Below are positions 1-6,166 of a stretch of 35,512 bases of DNA, piece by piece (the stretch's first letter is position 1; each line of letters begins with the position of its first letter). The notes under the pieces are model-generated. The model ran no database searches. It was not told where the DNA came from and was given only the letters and a program-made list of their open reading frames with translations. The DNA comes from a virus, in IMG/VR virus record IMGVR_UViG_3300009151_000197, positions 1 to 35,512 of that record; one strand, given 5' to 3'. The translations under genes and the position numbers were made by a program.

Positions 1-182
1 CTGGGTCGCTAGTGCCTGATGCTAGTGCTAATAAAGGTTCGGTGGTTTCAACTTTGCTAAGCCTTACTGCTGGTCAGGTAGTTTGTGCAGCCTTAGTCTC
101 CACTGGAGGAACTCCTGCTACGGCGTACTCCTATGACGCTACTCGTCATTACCTGACCCTAGAATTTGTGAGCGTAGCGTAA
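1..182 (+). CDS. C-terminal end of a virion (probably tail fibre) protein, truncated by the window edge
   Basis: An open frame runs in from the left edge (first full codon at base 3) and stops with TAA at 180-182, sharing its last base with the ATG of the endolysin gene (TAATG). The visible 59 residues are rich in Ser, Thr, Ala, Val and Gly. They end in an alternating hydrophobic pattern (LTAGQVVCAALVS, then HYLTLEFVSVA) like the last beta strands of jelly-roll C1q/TNF-like tips found on phage tail fibres and minor tail proteins. That assignment is inferred from strand pattern and position before the lysis cassette. The rest of the gene lies outside the window. Confidence 0.6.
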   Translation, partial: GSLVPDASANKGSVVSTLLSLTAGQVVCAALVSTGGTPATAYSYDATRHYLTLEFVSVA

Positions 183-838
183 TGACCGATGTAAGAAGCA
201 ACATTGTCGCATGGGCCAAATGGGGCGCTGCCAACCACAACCTCTTTGTGTACACCGAGGACTCAAAGCGCATGAACTGCGTCAAGAACGGTGGTGATCG
301 TCCTATTTACGGTGACTGCTCTGCTTTTGTGACTGCTTGCTATGCATGGGCAGGCGCTCCAGACCCCAACGGGCTGGGCTACAACGGCACCGGATACACC
401 GGCACCCTCCTTTCGCACGGCGTTGCTATCTCTAGGGAGCAAGCCACAGGTGGCGATGTAATCGTTTATGGCTCCGGTACTGGGGATCACACGGCTCTCA
501 TCATTGAGGGCGGTAACGACCCACTCACGGTGTCTCACGGGCAACAGGGCGACCCGTCCATCATGCGAGTCAGCCAAGATGGTCGCCAGCCCCAGAGGTT
601 CCTCCGTTTTGACACGACCAAGGGTAGCCACCCACGCCAGCCTCAGGCTAAGCACCGCACCACGATTCAGCAGGGTGCCCACAATGCCGATGTCGTGTAC
701 CTTCAGAAGCGCCTTGGCCTTTCGGCTGATGGACTCTTTGGCCCTCAAACTTCTAACGCTGTCCGTGCATTTCAAGCCAGCCACGGTCTGACCGTTGATG
801 GCGTTGTCGGAGTAGCAACTTGGTACGCATTAGGTTGA
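182..838 (+). CDS. Endolysin: NlpC/P60-like cysteine peptidase with peptidoglycan-binding domain
   Basis: 218 residues in two modules. Residues about 1-145 look like an NlpC/P60-type cell-wall peptidase, with Cys46 in GDCSAFVTACY as nucleophile, His103 in GDHTALII as base and His119 in VSHG as the probable third residue. Residues about 158-218 are a PG_binding_1 domain with the usual LQKRLGL...DGLFGPQTSNAVRAFQ...DGVVG pattern. No signal peptide is visible, so release would need a holin. The start overlaps the upstream stop (TAATG), and two membrane-protein genes follow directly, the usual order of a lysis cassette. Peptidase class is inferred from motifs; a CHAP-type amidase is the main alternative. 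The lysin role itself is well supported. Confidence 0.88.
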   Translation: MTDVRSNIVAWAKWGAANHNLFVYTEDSKRMNCVKNGGDRPIYGDCSAFVTACYAWAGAPDPNGLGYNGTGYTGTLLSHGVAISREQATGGDVIVYGSGTGDHTALIIEGGNDPLTVSHGQQGDPSIMRVSQDGRQPQRFLRFDTTKGSHPRQPQAKHRTTIQQGAHNADVVYLQKRLGLSADGLFGPQTSNAVRAFQASHGLTVDGVVGVATWYALG

Positions 839-839
839 G

Positions 840-1148
840 ATGTTTTCTACTACCTTTTGGAATACAACCAACTTAGCCAACTGGGGAACGATCCTTGGTG
901 GGCTAGCGGTAATTGTCGGTGGGATATCTTTCGGCTGGCGCAGATTCTTGCGTCACTTGCGGGAGGAAATGCTGCCGGTAACTAACGCTGTAACTAGAAA
1001 CGGTGGCTCATCTATGGCCGATGCTATTTTTCGCATTGAGTCTACGCAGAAGCACATTCATACTCAACTTGACAAGATGGAAAACAAGTTGGATGGCACT
1101 AGCAAAGAACTTAACCAGCACATCGGCTGGCACAAGGGCACGAAATAA
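840..1148 (+). CDS. Small membrane protein with one N-terminal TM helix, holin/lysis candidate
   Basis: 102 residues. One clear hydrophobic segment at about residues 14-33 (NWGTILGGLAVIVGGISFGW) is followed by a basic patch (RRFLRHLR) and a polar, probably coiled-coil tail (IESTQKHIHTQLDKMENKL). This architecture is common in actinophage lysis cassettes and in one-TM holins or holin partners. The gene starts one base after the endolysin stop, and its own stop overlaps the next start (TAATG at 1146-1150), so the three genes are probably translated together. Function is inferred from position and topology only. It could act as holin, antiholin or an accessory lysis factor. Confidence 0.7.
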   Translation: MFSTTFWNTTNLANWGTILGGLAVIVGGISFGWRRFLRHLREEMLPVTNAVTRNGGSSMADAIFRIESTQKHIHTQLDKMENKLDGTSKELNQHIGWHKGTK

Positions 1149-1528
1149 TGTGGGGTGACATTGCCTTCCTTTCATTTATCGGTTGTATTGGTATGGCCGT
1201 ACAAGATTCGGTGGGCACCTTCCTTGTCCGTGCTATTAACACCAACCGTCCATCTCTGGCCGGTCTTATGGATGTGGCTGGTGACATTGCTAAAGTCCTA
1301 ATCCTTTCCATCAGTGCCAACGACCTAACTCACGGCTACGGCTGGAAGGGTTACCTTGGCCTGCTGCCCGTCCTTGTTACTGCGTTTTTTGTCACCTACC
1401 ACGCCACCAAAGTGTCATCTTCCATGGTGGATGAGGGAGAAGTTGCCGAAGATAGCGAACGAGACTCAAGGATCAAGGCATTAGAACACAAGGTTAATGG
1501 ACTGGAGCGTGCCAATGGAAGGGTTTGA
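1148..1528 (+). CDS. Multi-spanning small membrane protein, holin candidate
   Basis: 126 residues. Hydrophobic stretches at about residues 5-26, 43-57 and 66-86 suggest two or three membrane spans, followed by an acidic, charged C-terminal tail with coiled-coil character (residues about 97-123). Size, several spans and a charged tail fit a holin. It sits immediately after the endolysin and another membrane protein and begins in a TAATG overlap with the latter. No family-specific motif is recognised, so holin is a positional inference. Which of the two membrane proteins forms the lethal hole cannot be decided from sequence. Confidence 0.72.
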   Translation: MWGDIAFLSFIGCIGMAVQDSVGTFLVRAINTNRPSLAGLMDVAGDIAKVLILSISANDLTHGYGWKGYLGLLPVLVTAFFVTYHATKVSSSMVDEGEVAEDSERDSRIKALEHKVNGLERANGRV

Positions 1529-2015
1529 GCCGGGAGACTTGGTATTCTGCCATTCCAAGGGCATCATTGGCCGAGCCATTCGTGTAGCCCAGCGCCTCCG
1601 CAACTCTCCCGAAGATGCCATGTGGAATCACGTGGCAATTATTGACAAGCGGGATAAGTTCGGCAATTATTACGTTATACAAGCAGAGGCTAAGGGAGTA
1701 ACCAACAATAAACAATTGGGAAGCATTGCCCCCGGTGGTAGATTTAAGATTGTTCCTTTCCCTGCTACCGCTGACCGAGCCAAGTTCCTTACCTTTGCCC
1801 GCTCTCAGGTTTCCGATCCTTATGGATACCTTACTATCCTTAGTATCGCCCTTGATTTTTTGCTGCCCCGTAGGGTAGCGCTTAGGAAGTCTGGTACGTG
1901 GGTGTGTAGCGCACTCGCAGCAGGTGGTTTGTGGTACTCTGGGTTTCCTAAAGCAATGACGTGGCCTGACCTATATCAAGTTACGCCAGCCGACCTATAC
2001 GGTGCCCTTGGGTAA
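1515..2015 (+). CDS. Permuted NlpC/P60 (YiiX-like) papain-fold hydrolase
   Basis: 166 residues from ATG 1515. This start is preferred to the in-frame ATG at 1497 because GGAG at 1504-1507 lies seven bases upstream. The order of motifs is that of the circularly permuted NlpC/P60 or YiiX-like group: FEPGDLVFCHSKG at the N-terminus, then His39 in WNHVAII, a conserved acidic/Ala segment (VIQAEAKGV), and the nucleophile Cys131 in WVCSALAAGGLW. Such enzymes cleave amide or ester bonds in cell-wall peptides or lipids. The gene overlaps the end of the upstream membrane-protein gene and belongs to the lysis cluster, so it may be a second muralytic or envelope-active enzyme. The substrate is unknown. 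Confidence 0.75.
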   Translation: MEGFEPGDLVFCHSKGIIGRAIRVAQRLRNSPEDAMWNHVAIIDKRDKFGNYYVIQAEAKGVTNNKQLGSIAPGGRFKIVPFPATADRAKFLTFARSQVSDPYGYLTILSIALDFLLPRRVALRKSGTWVCSALAAGGLWYSGFPKAMTWPDLYQVTPADLYGALG

Positions 2016-2030
2016 CCGGGAAGGGGAACC

Positions 2031-2870
2031 ATGAAGAAAGAACTTCGTACTCCCACCCACATAGTCATCCCTGATACGCAGTGTCGCCCCGGCGTCCCTG
2101 ACGATCACCTTAAATGGGCAGGGCAATACATCGTAGATGAATTTGCTGGCAAGGACAAGGTAAAGATCATTCACCTTGGTGACCATGCTGACATGCACAG
2201 CCTTTCTATGTATGACCAAGGCAAGATGTCCATGGAGGGCAGGCGCTACCGTGAGGACATTGACGCTGCCAACGCAGGCTTTGATCTGCTCAACGCTCCG
2301 CTTGTGGCATACAACAAAAGTCGGTCAGCCAAGTGGCTACCAGAACGGCACATCCTTATGGGGAACCACGAGGACCGCATTAACAGGGCCATTGAATCTG
2401 ATGCCAAGTTAGAGGGTGTCATCGGTCTGCAAGATCTGAACTACGAAGCAAGTGGTTGGAAGGTTCATGCTTTCCGTGTGCCCGTTTGCATTGACGGTGT
2501 GTACTACGCCCACTACTTTTACAACCCGATGACGGGCAAGCCCCTCGGTGGCATGGTGGACACTCGGCTCAAGACGCTGGGCCATTCGTTCTCGCAGGGC
2601 CACCAGCAGACGCTATCGTATGCGCTTAGGTTCGTGGCGGGCCAGAGTCAGCACGGTCTAGTTGCTGGAGCGTTCTATCTTCACGATGAAGATTACAAAG
2701 GGCCACAGGGTAACGCACATTGGCGTGGCTTGATTGTCTGCCACCAAGTTGAGAACGGTTCCTATGACCCCATGTTTGTGAGCATGGATTATCTGTGCCG
2801 CAGGTACGAGGGCATGCGCCTTGAAACATTTATGAAAAAGAAATACCCCGCCGCTAAGCGTGGTTGGTAG
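2031..2870 (+). CDS. Calcineurin-like metallophosphoesterase
   Basis: 279 residues. Metallophosphoesterase motifs appear in order: PDTQ near residue 14 (DxQ in place of the common DxH), GDHAD near 50, GNHEDR near 111-116, AHYF near 160, and a late GHxxxQGHQQ motif near 185-195. These residues build the two-metal site that hydrolyses phosphomono- or diesters. A purine-rich ribosome binding site (GGGAAGGGG) precedes the ATG. Phage members of this family are variously proposed to be DNA or RNA phosphatases, nucleases or end-processing enzymes. Its position after the lysis genes gives no further clue. Fold assignment is strong; substrate is unknown. Confidence 0.85.
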   Translation: MKKELRTPTHIVIPDTQCRPGVPDDHLKWAGQYIVDEFAGKDKVKIIHLGDHADMHSLSMYDQGKMSMEGRRYREDIDAANAGFDLLNAPLVAYNKSRSAKWLPERHILMGNHEDRINRAIESDAKLEGVIGLQDLNYEASGWKVHAFRVPVCIDGVYYAHYFYNPMTGKPLGGMVDTRLKTLGHSFSQGHQQTLSYALRFVAGQSQHGLVAGAFYLHDEDYKGPQGNAHWRGLIVCHQVENGSYDPMFVSMDYLCRRYEGMRLETFMKKKYPAAKRGW

Positions 2871-2898
2871 TAACATTCGGTGATACGGTGGAAGTCCG

Positions 2899-3081
2899 AT
2901 GAGACTTCTGTACCAATGCCCCAAATGCGAAAAAACCTATTCACTTTTTGATGGGCACCCCTCCAGTTTTACCAATAATCGGCAGTTTCTGGAGGCATTG
3001 GCTGATATAGACGCTACTCACCCATGCTTTGATGGCACGTTTACCGTGAGCCGCCCTCAGTTGGCCGCTCCGGGCCTCTAA
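2899..3081 (+). CDS. Small zinc-ribbon-like protein
   Basis: 60 residues beginning MRLLYQCPKCEKTYSLFDG. The CPKC pair resembles one knuckle of a zinc ribbon; a single Cys near residue 43 (HPCFDG) may contribute to a second. A GGTGGAAG ribosome binding site sits four bases before the ATG. It is the last gene of the rightward late block. Its TAA (3079-3081) overlaps the stop codon of the converging minus-strand gene. No function is recognised. Coding status rests on the good ribosome binding site, the CxxC pair and tight packing with neighbours. Confidence 0.6.
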   Translation: MRLLYQCPKCEKTYSLFDGHPSSFTNNRQFLEALADIDATHPCFDGTFTVSRPQLAAPGL

Positions 3082-3422
3082 CCTCCGGCGTTACGGAACG
3101 ATGCGGCAAGGGTTCTCAATGCGTCTAAGCGGCTCTGAGAAGCCCTCATTGACTCCCTTGCGGTGGTCAGGCGGGACTGAGCCAGATTGTGCTGGAGCCT
3201 CTGGTGTTCGGTGGCTTCAACAGCAATGTCCTCAGCCATAGCCTCGGTCACCTTGCGGTCTTTGTCGGCTCTGGCAATCAGTCGGGATCGGGCATGGCCC
3301 ACCTTGAAAACAACTTCCGCCTCGGCAGCCTCCATGCCCGCATCTCTGACCTCGCTTACTAGGTCGTCAATCTTTTTGGCTTCCCTGAGGATGGCCTCTT
3401 GAATCTGTCCAAGGTTCATCAT
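3078..3422 (-). CDS. Coiled-coil protein of the phage recombination/nuclease neighbourhood, function unknown
   Basis: 114 residues, almost entirely helical and highly charged, starting MMNLGQIQEAILREAKKIDDL and ending in ALRTLAASFRNAGG. Similar helical phage proteins with an ALRSL-type C-terminal motif are often encoded near ERF/RecT annealing genes; this resemblance is from memory of the motif. GGAGG seven bases before the first ATG supports the start, which lies inside the stop region of the preceding small gene. It is the promoter-distal end of the leftward early operon. It may be a structural cofactor for recombination, but there is no catalytic signature. Confidence 0.7.
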   Translation of the reverse strand: MMNLGQIQEAILREAKKIDDLVSEVRDAGMEAAEAEVVFKVGHARSRLIARADKDRKVTEAMAEDIAVEATEHQRLQHNLAQSRLTTARESMRASQSRLDALRTLAASFRNAGG

Positions 3423-3538
3423 CGCTGGGCCTCCCCGTGGCAGATGTCACAGAAGCGCTCGCCAGCCTGCGCATGGCCTAGGTCACCCTCCGGCAATAGG
3501 GCTGAACATCCTGAACAGGACCAGTCGGTGTCACTCAT
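3419..3538 (-). CDS. 39-residue double-CxxC zinc-finger microprotein
   Basis: A 39-codon gene filling the space between two larger ones. The protein starts MSDTDWSCSGCSALLPEG and ends with FCDICHGEAQR: two CxxC pairs (CSGC and CDIC) about 20 residues apart, a minimal zinc ribbon. Its ATG overlaps the TGA of the upstream nuclease gene (ATGA at 3538-3535). Its own TGA lies within the ATGATG start of the downstream coiled-coil gene. Such back-to-back coupling and the Cys spacing make a real gene likely despite its size. No specific role is known; small phage zinc ribbons often bind nucleic acid or host proteins. Confidence 0.65.
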   Translation of the reverse strand: MSDTDWSCSGCSALLPEGDLGHAQAGERFCDICHGEAQR

Positions 3539-3873
3539 GCTTTTAACTCCCTCAAGATACGGCTGAATTGTTCCAGCGTCATTACTACATACGATGCCGA
3601 AGTAGGCTTTAGCCTTCGCTTAGCCACCACAACGGCGTATTCTGCATCGGCGTTGGCACGCTCACGCTCTGCCTCACCCATCCATCCGGCAAAGTCCAGC
3701 GCCTTTTGGTTCTTACACTCCAGCACCCACCCCGGTAGGCCGGTAATGTCACCTCGGTCGTCTTGGCGACCAGCACCGTAGGCTCGCTCCACCCAGCGGT
3801 GTCCGGTTTCCTTGAGATACTGAACCACATCTCGTTCATACTGGCTACCTTTAGCCTTTTGTGGGTTGGTCAT
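3535..3873 (-). CDS. PD-(D/E)XK nuclease resembling archaeal-type Holliday junction resolvase
   Basis: 112 residues. The N-terminal KGSQYERDVVQYL carries the helix-1 glutamate (Glu13). GRQDDRGDITGLPGWVLECKNQ gives Asp42 and the paired Glu52-x-Lys54 of the PD-(D/E)XK core, followed by a helix containing several Glu and Arg residues. This order and size fit Hjc/VRR-NUC-like resolvases or small phage nucleases. Four-way junction resolution after ERF-mediated annealing is the inferred job. The ATG lies 23 bases inside the upstream gene with GAGG six bases before it, and the stop overlaps the next microprotein start. The nuclease fold is well supported; the exact substrate is not. Confidence 0.78.
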   Translation of the reverse strand: MTNPQKAKGSQYERDVVQYLKETGHRWVERAYGAGRQDDRGDITGLPGWVLECKNQKALDFAGWMGEAERERANADAEYAVVVAKRRLKPTSASYVVMTLEQFSRILRELKA

Positions 3874-4102
3874 AGCGAACCTCTTTCATGGTTTCAATCC
3901 ATACATGCGCACCACAGGACAGAGGACTGTCGGGACGGTACACCACACGGGCTACCTCGCTACCGTCGTCGTCCATGATGATGGCAGAATGAGCATAGTG
4001 GTTGTCCTTGTAGGTCTTGATTGTTAGCACAGGCTCATTGTCATCGTTCTTGCGATTGCTCTTGATCTTGTGCTGGTTTACATGAATGATTGTCTTAATC
4101 AC
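3851..4102 (-). CDS. Conserved phage hypothetical protein (HVNQHKIKSN family)
   Basis: 83 residues, starting MIKTIIHVNQHKIKSNRKND and containing PVLTIKTYKDN and VVYRPDSPLSCGAHVWIET. Short beta-rich proteins with this N-terminal HVNQHxIxxN and the PLxCGAxVWIET ending are recurrent in actinobacteriophage early regions, where their function is unknown. The start codon is GTG at 4102-4100, embedded in the stop of the upstream gene (GTGA), and the 3' end overlaps the nuclease start by 23 bases. There is no catalytic motif or membrane segment. Confidence 0.75.
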   Translation of the reverse strand: MIKTIIHVNQHKIKSNRKNDDNEPVLTIKTYKDNHYAHSAIIMDDDGSEVARVVYRPDSPLSCGAHVWIETMKEVRYDQPTKG

Positions 4103-4281
4103 ATAGCCGCCTTAAGCGCTACGTACAAAGACTTGTTGATGTTAATGCGTGCCGTAATGTCTGCCTTCATAAATTCCTCGGTCAGTTCTTCCTGTTCAGG
4201 AGCAGTCACCATAAACTGTTCGGCGTCACGCCTACTGATAGTCACCGTGATAGTGACTGGCTTGTTATTTGAAACTCTCAT
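4099..4281 (-). CDS. Small hypothetical early protein
   Basis: 60 residues starting MRVSNNKPVTITVTISRRDA. The first part is beta-like, followed by an acidic helix (EQEELTEEFMKADI) and a final helix (NKSLYVALKAAM). The ATG at 4281 overlaps the TGA of the HNH gene (ATGA), and its stop overlaps the GTG of the next gene. It is not recognised as a member of any family. Coupling on both sides and the absence of any gap support it as a true gene. Confidence 0.65.
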   Translation of the reverse strand: MRVSNNKPVTITVTISRRDAEQFMVTAPEQEELTEEFMKADITARININKSLYVALKAAM

Positions 4282-4673
4282 ATGTGGTCATCCTGACAAT
4301 CGTTGTTATTGGAACATACTAGCGCTCTATGTTTCGCTGCGTGTAGTAATCCTCTGGGGTCGTCCATCCATGATGGAAGCGACCAGCCATGGGCCTTGGC
4401 TTTTCTGGGGTTAATGGTGACCCAGTGGTGGCAGGGCCTGCACAGGGAGATGAATAACTCAGGTCGTAATTCTGCATCCTTTGTCTGGCTCCGGTTGATG
4501 ACCTCATGCACATCAACTGCCCCTTTGCCACAGCGCTCGCACAATGGGTGGTTCCACAACTGGGATTCCACTAGGTATTTTCTTGTCCTCATTTTCGTCT
4601 TTCTTTGTGGGGATACTGGCCTCAATGGTGACCGGCGCAGACCCACACTCCGTTTGAGCGGGCTTCTTTTCAC
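4278..4673 (-). CDS. HNH endonuclease-like protein
   Basis: 131 residues from a GTG at 4673. AAAGGA stands six bases upstream, and the resulting N-terminus, MKRSPLKRSVGLRRSPLRPV, is the basic leader typical of phage HNH proteins. An upstream GTG at 4712 is in frame but has poorer signals. The core has Cys45/Cys48 (CERC), the DVHEVINRS element with His56, and CRPCHHW with Cys78/Cys81 and His82/His83: a zinc-bound beta-beta-alpha-metal nuclease. The first 161 bases overlap the metalloprotease gene in another frame. It might assist packaging, restrict competitors or be a domesticated homing enzyme. It is far from the terminase, which makes a packaging role less obvious. Confidence 0.75.
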   Translation of the reverse strand: MKRSPLKRSVGLRRSPLRPVSPQRKTKMRTRKYLVESQLWNHPLCERCGKGAVDVHEVINRSQTKDAELRPELFISLCRPCHHWVTINPRKAKAHGWSLPSWMDDPRGLLHAAKHRALVCSNNNDCQDDHI

Positions 4674-5013
4674 CCTGTTTCCTTTCGTACTTGCCAGCCT
4701 CTCGCCCTCCACCCATCAGGGTAAGGGTCTGACGCCAGCGCTTAGTGTGGTGTTCACCGGGGCAACGTAGGTGTGCGATCTCGTGCAGAAGAACTTGAGT
4801 GGGGCGACCCGTCTTGGTCAGTACCCGACCCGGCTTATCAAAACACAGCCAGCCATACCATTCGTCCTCTGGGTCATTGTGTGCGTGAGCAAGAATACCA
4901 CGCCACTCTAAAGGAGACTCTGCTGAGACGCAACCCATCCCCACATAGATCCCCCAAACTTCTGGGTAGTCCAGCCCTAAGGCAGTCGGCCTGTTAGCGC
5001 CGACCCGAAGCAT
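4513..5013 (-). CDS. HExxH zinc metalloprotease-like protein (SprT-like)
   Basis: 166 residues. The motif HEIAH (residues 77-81) with nearby GEHH (His88/His89) as likely third metal ligand is that of small zinc metallopeptidases of the SprT/M78-like kind. The preceding strands (WYGWLCFDKPGRVLTKTGRPTQVLL) fit the edge strand of the fold. AGAGGG six bases before ATG 5013 supports the start, and the gene overlaps the end of the WhiB gene by 20 bases. The last 55 residues are charged and low in hydrophobics, and their DNA is shared with the N-terminus of the HNH gene, so this tail may be an overprinted extension. Target proteins are unknown. Confidence 0.75.
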   Translation of the reverse strand: MLRVGANRPTALGLDYPEVWGIYVGMGCVSAESPLEWRGILAHAHNDPEDEWYGWLCFDKPGRVLTKTGRPTQVLLHEIAHLRCPGEHHTKRWRQTLTLMGGGREAGKYERKQGEKKPAQTECGSAPVTIEASIPTKKDENEDKKIPSGIPVVEPPIVRALWQRGS

Positions 5014-5380
5014 CTCGTGCCCTCTTGTGAGCCATACGCTGACGGGCTAAGTCGTTGTATGCACGCCTGCATTTGTCGCAGGGTTCTTCCTTCTTGGCCT
5101 TGTGCCTACGGTATGCACTCTCAGTGCCACAGGTAGCAGGCACACGTGAGCGGGGCTTCTTGCCTCGCATCTTGTTGCGCTGTTCCTCTGTGGTGCCACC
5201 CCAGTAGCCACGCTCGTCATTCTCCATGGCCTCCATCAAGCAATCATCCTTGACGGGACACGACATGCAGAGATCCCTAACGTGTATGGGTATGACAGAC
5301 CTGCGGGTTTCCCCAATAAAATCTGATACATCGTAACCCTTGCAGGCTGCGTGCTCTCTCCACTCCTCCGAATAGATCAT
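4994..5380 (-). CDS. whiB: WhiB-family Fe-S transcriptional regulator with C-terminal Cys domain
   Basis: 128 residues from ATG 5380, which overlaps the upstream stop (TAATG); a TTG ten codons further up is less likely. Four cysteines (13, 38, 41, 47) in the order C...CxxCxxxxxC plus the GYWGG turn at 58-62 define a WhiB-like [4Fe-4S] protein. The extra C-terminal part has CGTESAYRRHKAKKEEPCDKC (Cys84, Cys101, Cys104) and a basic helix, a RH/GExxCxxC module often attached to phage and actinobacterial WhiB proteins. WhiB proteins occur only in actinobacteria and their phages, so this is the best host indicator here. It may redirect host sigma-A promoters or control phage early promoters. Confidence 0.92.
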   Translation of the reverse strand: MIYSEEWREHAACKGYDVSDFIGETRRSVIPIHVRDLCMSCPVKDDCLMEAMENDERGYWGGTTEEQRNKMRGKKPRSRVPATCGTESAYRRHKAKKEEPCDKCRRAYNDLARQRMAHKRARDASGRR

Positions 5381-5553
5381 TAAATCCAGAGCCTCATTAC
5401 TGGGAAGCAAACCTCTCCGTCTGTATCCAGAATGGTTATCTCCTCATCGGTCATGTCAGGGTTGTCATGCGACCAGCAATAACTGTCGGTGCACCATCCC
5501 TTTTCAATGCCAAGTCGTAGCCATTCCAGCATGGTCATCTGATGGTTGGACAT
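5380..5553 (-). CDS. Small early protein, function unknown
   Basis: 57 residues from ATG 5553, chosen over an in-frame ATG at 5574 because GGAGGAGG lies six bases before it. It begins MSNHQMTMLEWLRLGIEKGW, an amphipathic helix, followed by CTDSYCWSHDNPDMTDEE and an acidic strand. Short actinophage proteins with this WLRxGxExGWC..xxCxxH..PxxxxEE pattern are common near whiB and SSB genes and are unassigned. The Cys/His pattern might hold a metal. Its stop overlaps the WhiB start. Confidence 0.7.
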   Translation of the reverse strand: MSNHQMTMLEWLRLGIEKGWCTDSYCWSHDNPDMTDEEITILDTDGEVCFPVMRLWI

Positions 5554-6038
5554 TCGTATCCTCCTCCTGCCCATGGACTTGTGCCCATGATGCTCTTTAG
5601 TTTATAAGCCGCTTCAATTTGTGTGGCCACTGGTGCATCTTGTGGTGCCCCAGCATACCCCACACTTGCCCATGTGGATGGCAGGAATTGAAACAATCCC
5701 CCTGCCCTGCTACTGGTGTTCACTACCTGCGGTTGGTCCCTGCTCTCACGCCATGCAACGCAGGCAAAGAACGGGTCAAGCCCATAGGGGTTTGGCACCG
5801 TCTGTACAGTTTGTACAACTGGTACTACATCTGGTACTACATTTTCAGGTTCGGGAATAACTTTTAATTGGTTTACCCCTAGTCTTTGGGCATGCACTTG
5901 AAACACATTGGCGTCAGCGGCTTGGTAAGTCGCTCCACAAGTTCCAACAAAAACTCCGATTGCTGCAATGTATTTGGGTACCACTTTGCGCCAGTTCTGT
6001 ACTGGTCTAGGTTCTTTTGACAATCTTCTACTCTCCAT
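5535..6038 (-). CDS. Rpf-like lytic transglycosylase with N-terminal membrane anchor or signal
   Basis: 167 residues. A hydrophobic stretch at about residues 22-42 (PKYIAAIGVFVGTCGATYQAA) follows a basic N-terminus, fitting a signal peptide or anchor. A Pro/Val linker (52-86) leads to a transglycosylase domain of the resuscitation-promoting-factor group: FFACVAWRESRD with catalytic Glu98, then AGGLFQFLPSTWASVGYAG. These enzymes cut peptidoglycan glycan strands outside the membrane. The gene lies in the early operon directly before whiB, not with the late lysis genes. The first 160 bases overlap the previous gene in another frame. It may remodel the wall or wake dormant hosts; this role is inference. 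Confidence 0.8.
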   Translation of the reverse strand: MESRRLSKEPRPVQNWRKVVPKYIAAIGVFVGTCGATYQAADANVFQVHAQRLGVNQLKVIPEPENVVPDVVPVVQTVQTVPNPYGLDPFFACVAWRESRDQPQVVNTSSRAGGLFQFLPSTWASVGYAGAPQDAPVATQIEAAYKLKSIMGTSPWAGGGYECPTIR

Positions 6039-6166
6039 GCTTCTTCAGGTTTAAGAGATCGGTTGGCACGTAGCCGTTCAATCTCCGCAATCATCCAACG
6101 CCCATATTCTCCTGACTCTGGGTATAACCCTGATTCAAAGTGAGCCTTAGCCTTCTGTAGATCCAT
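5879..6166 (-). CDS. Small helical early protein overlapping the Rpf-like gene
   Basis: 95 residues from ATG 6166 (a TTG nine codons upstream is an alternative). It begins MDLQKAKAHFESGLYPESGE and continues YGRWMIAEIERLRANRSLKPEE. The first half looks like a normal soluble helical protein. The second half (from about residue 45) is encoded by the same DNA as the start of the transglycosylase gene, in a different frame, and contains CFKC near the end. No family is recognised. The 5' end overlaps the preceding gene by 20 bases. Confidence is lower for the exact 3' part than for the 5' part. Confidence 0.55.
   Translation of the reverse strand: MDLQKAKAHFESGLYPESGEYGRWMIAEIERLRANRSLKPEEAWRVEDCQKNLDQYRTGAKWYPNTLQQSEFLLELVERLTKPLTPMCFKCMPKD

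Noticed and set aside
263-784. 173-codon minus-strand frame opposite the endolysin
   Set aside because: The plus strand encodes an NlpC/P60 and peptidoglycan-binding protein with full motifs; the antisense frame has none.
4303-4770. 155-codon plus-strand frame antisense to HNH and metalloprotease genes
   Set aside because: The opposite strand carries clear HNH and HExxH motifs with coupled starts; the plus frame is a shadow.
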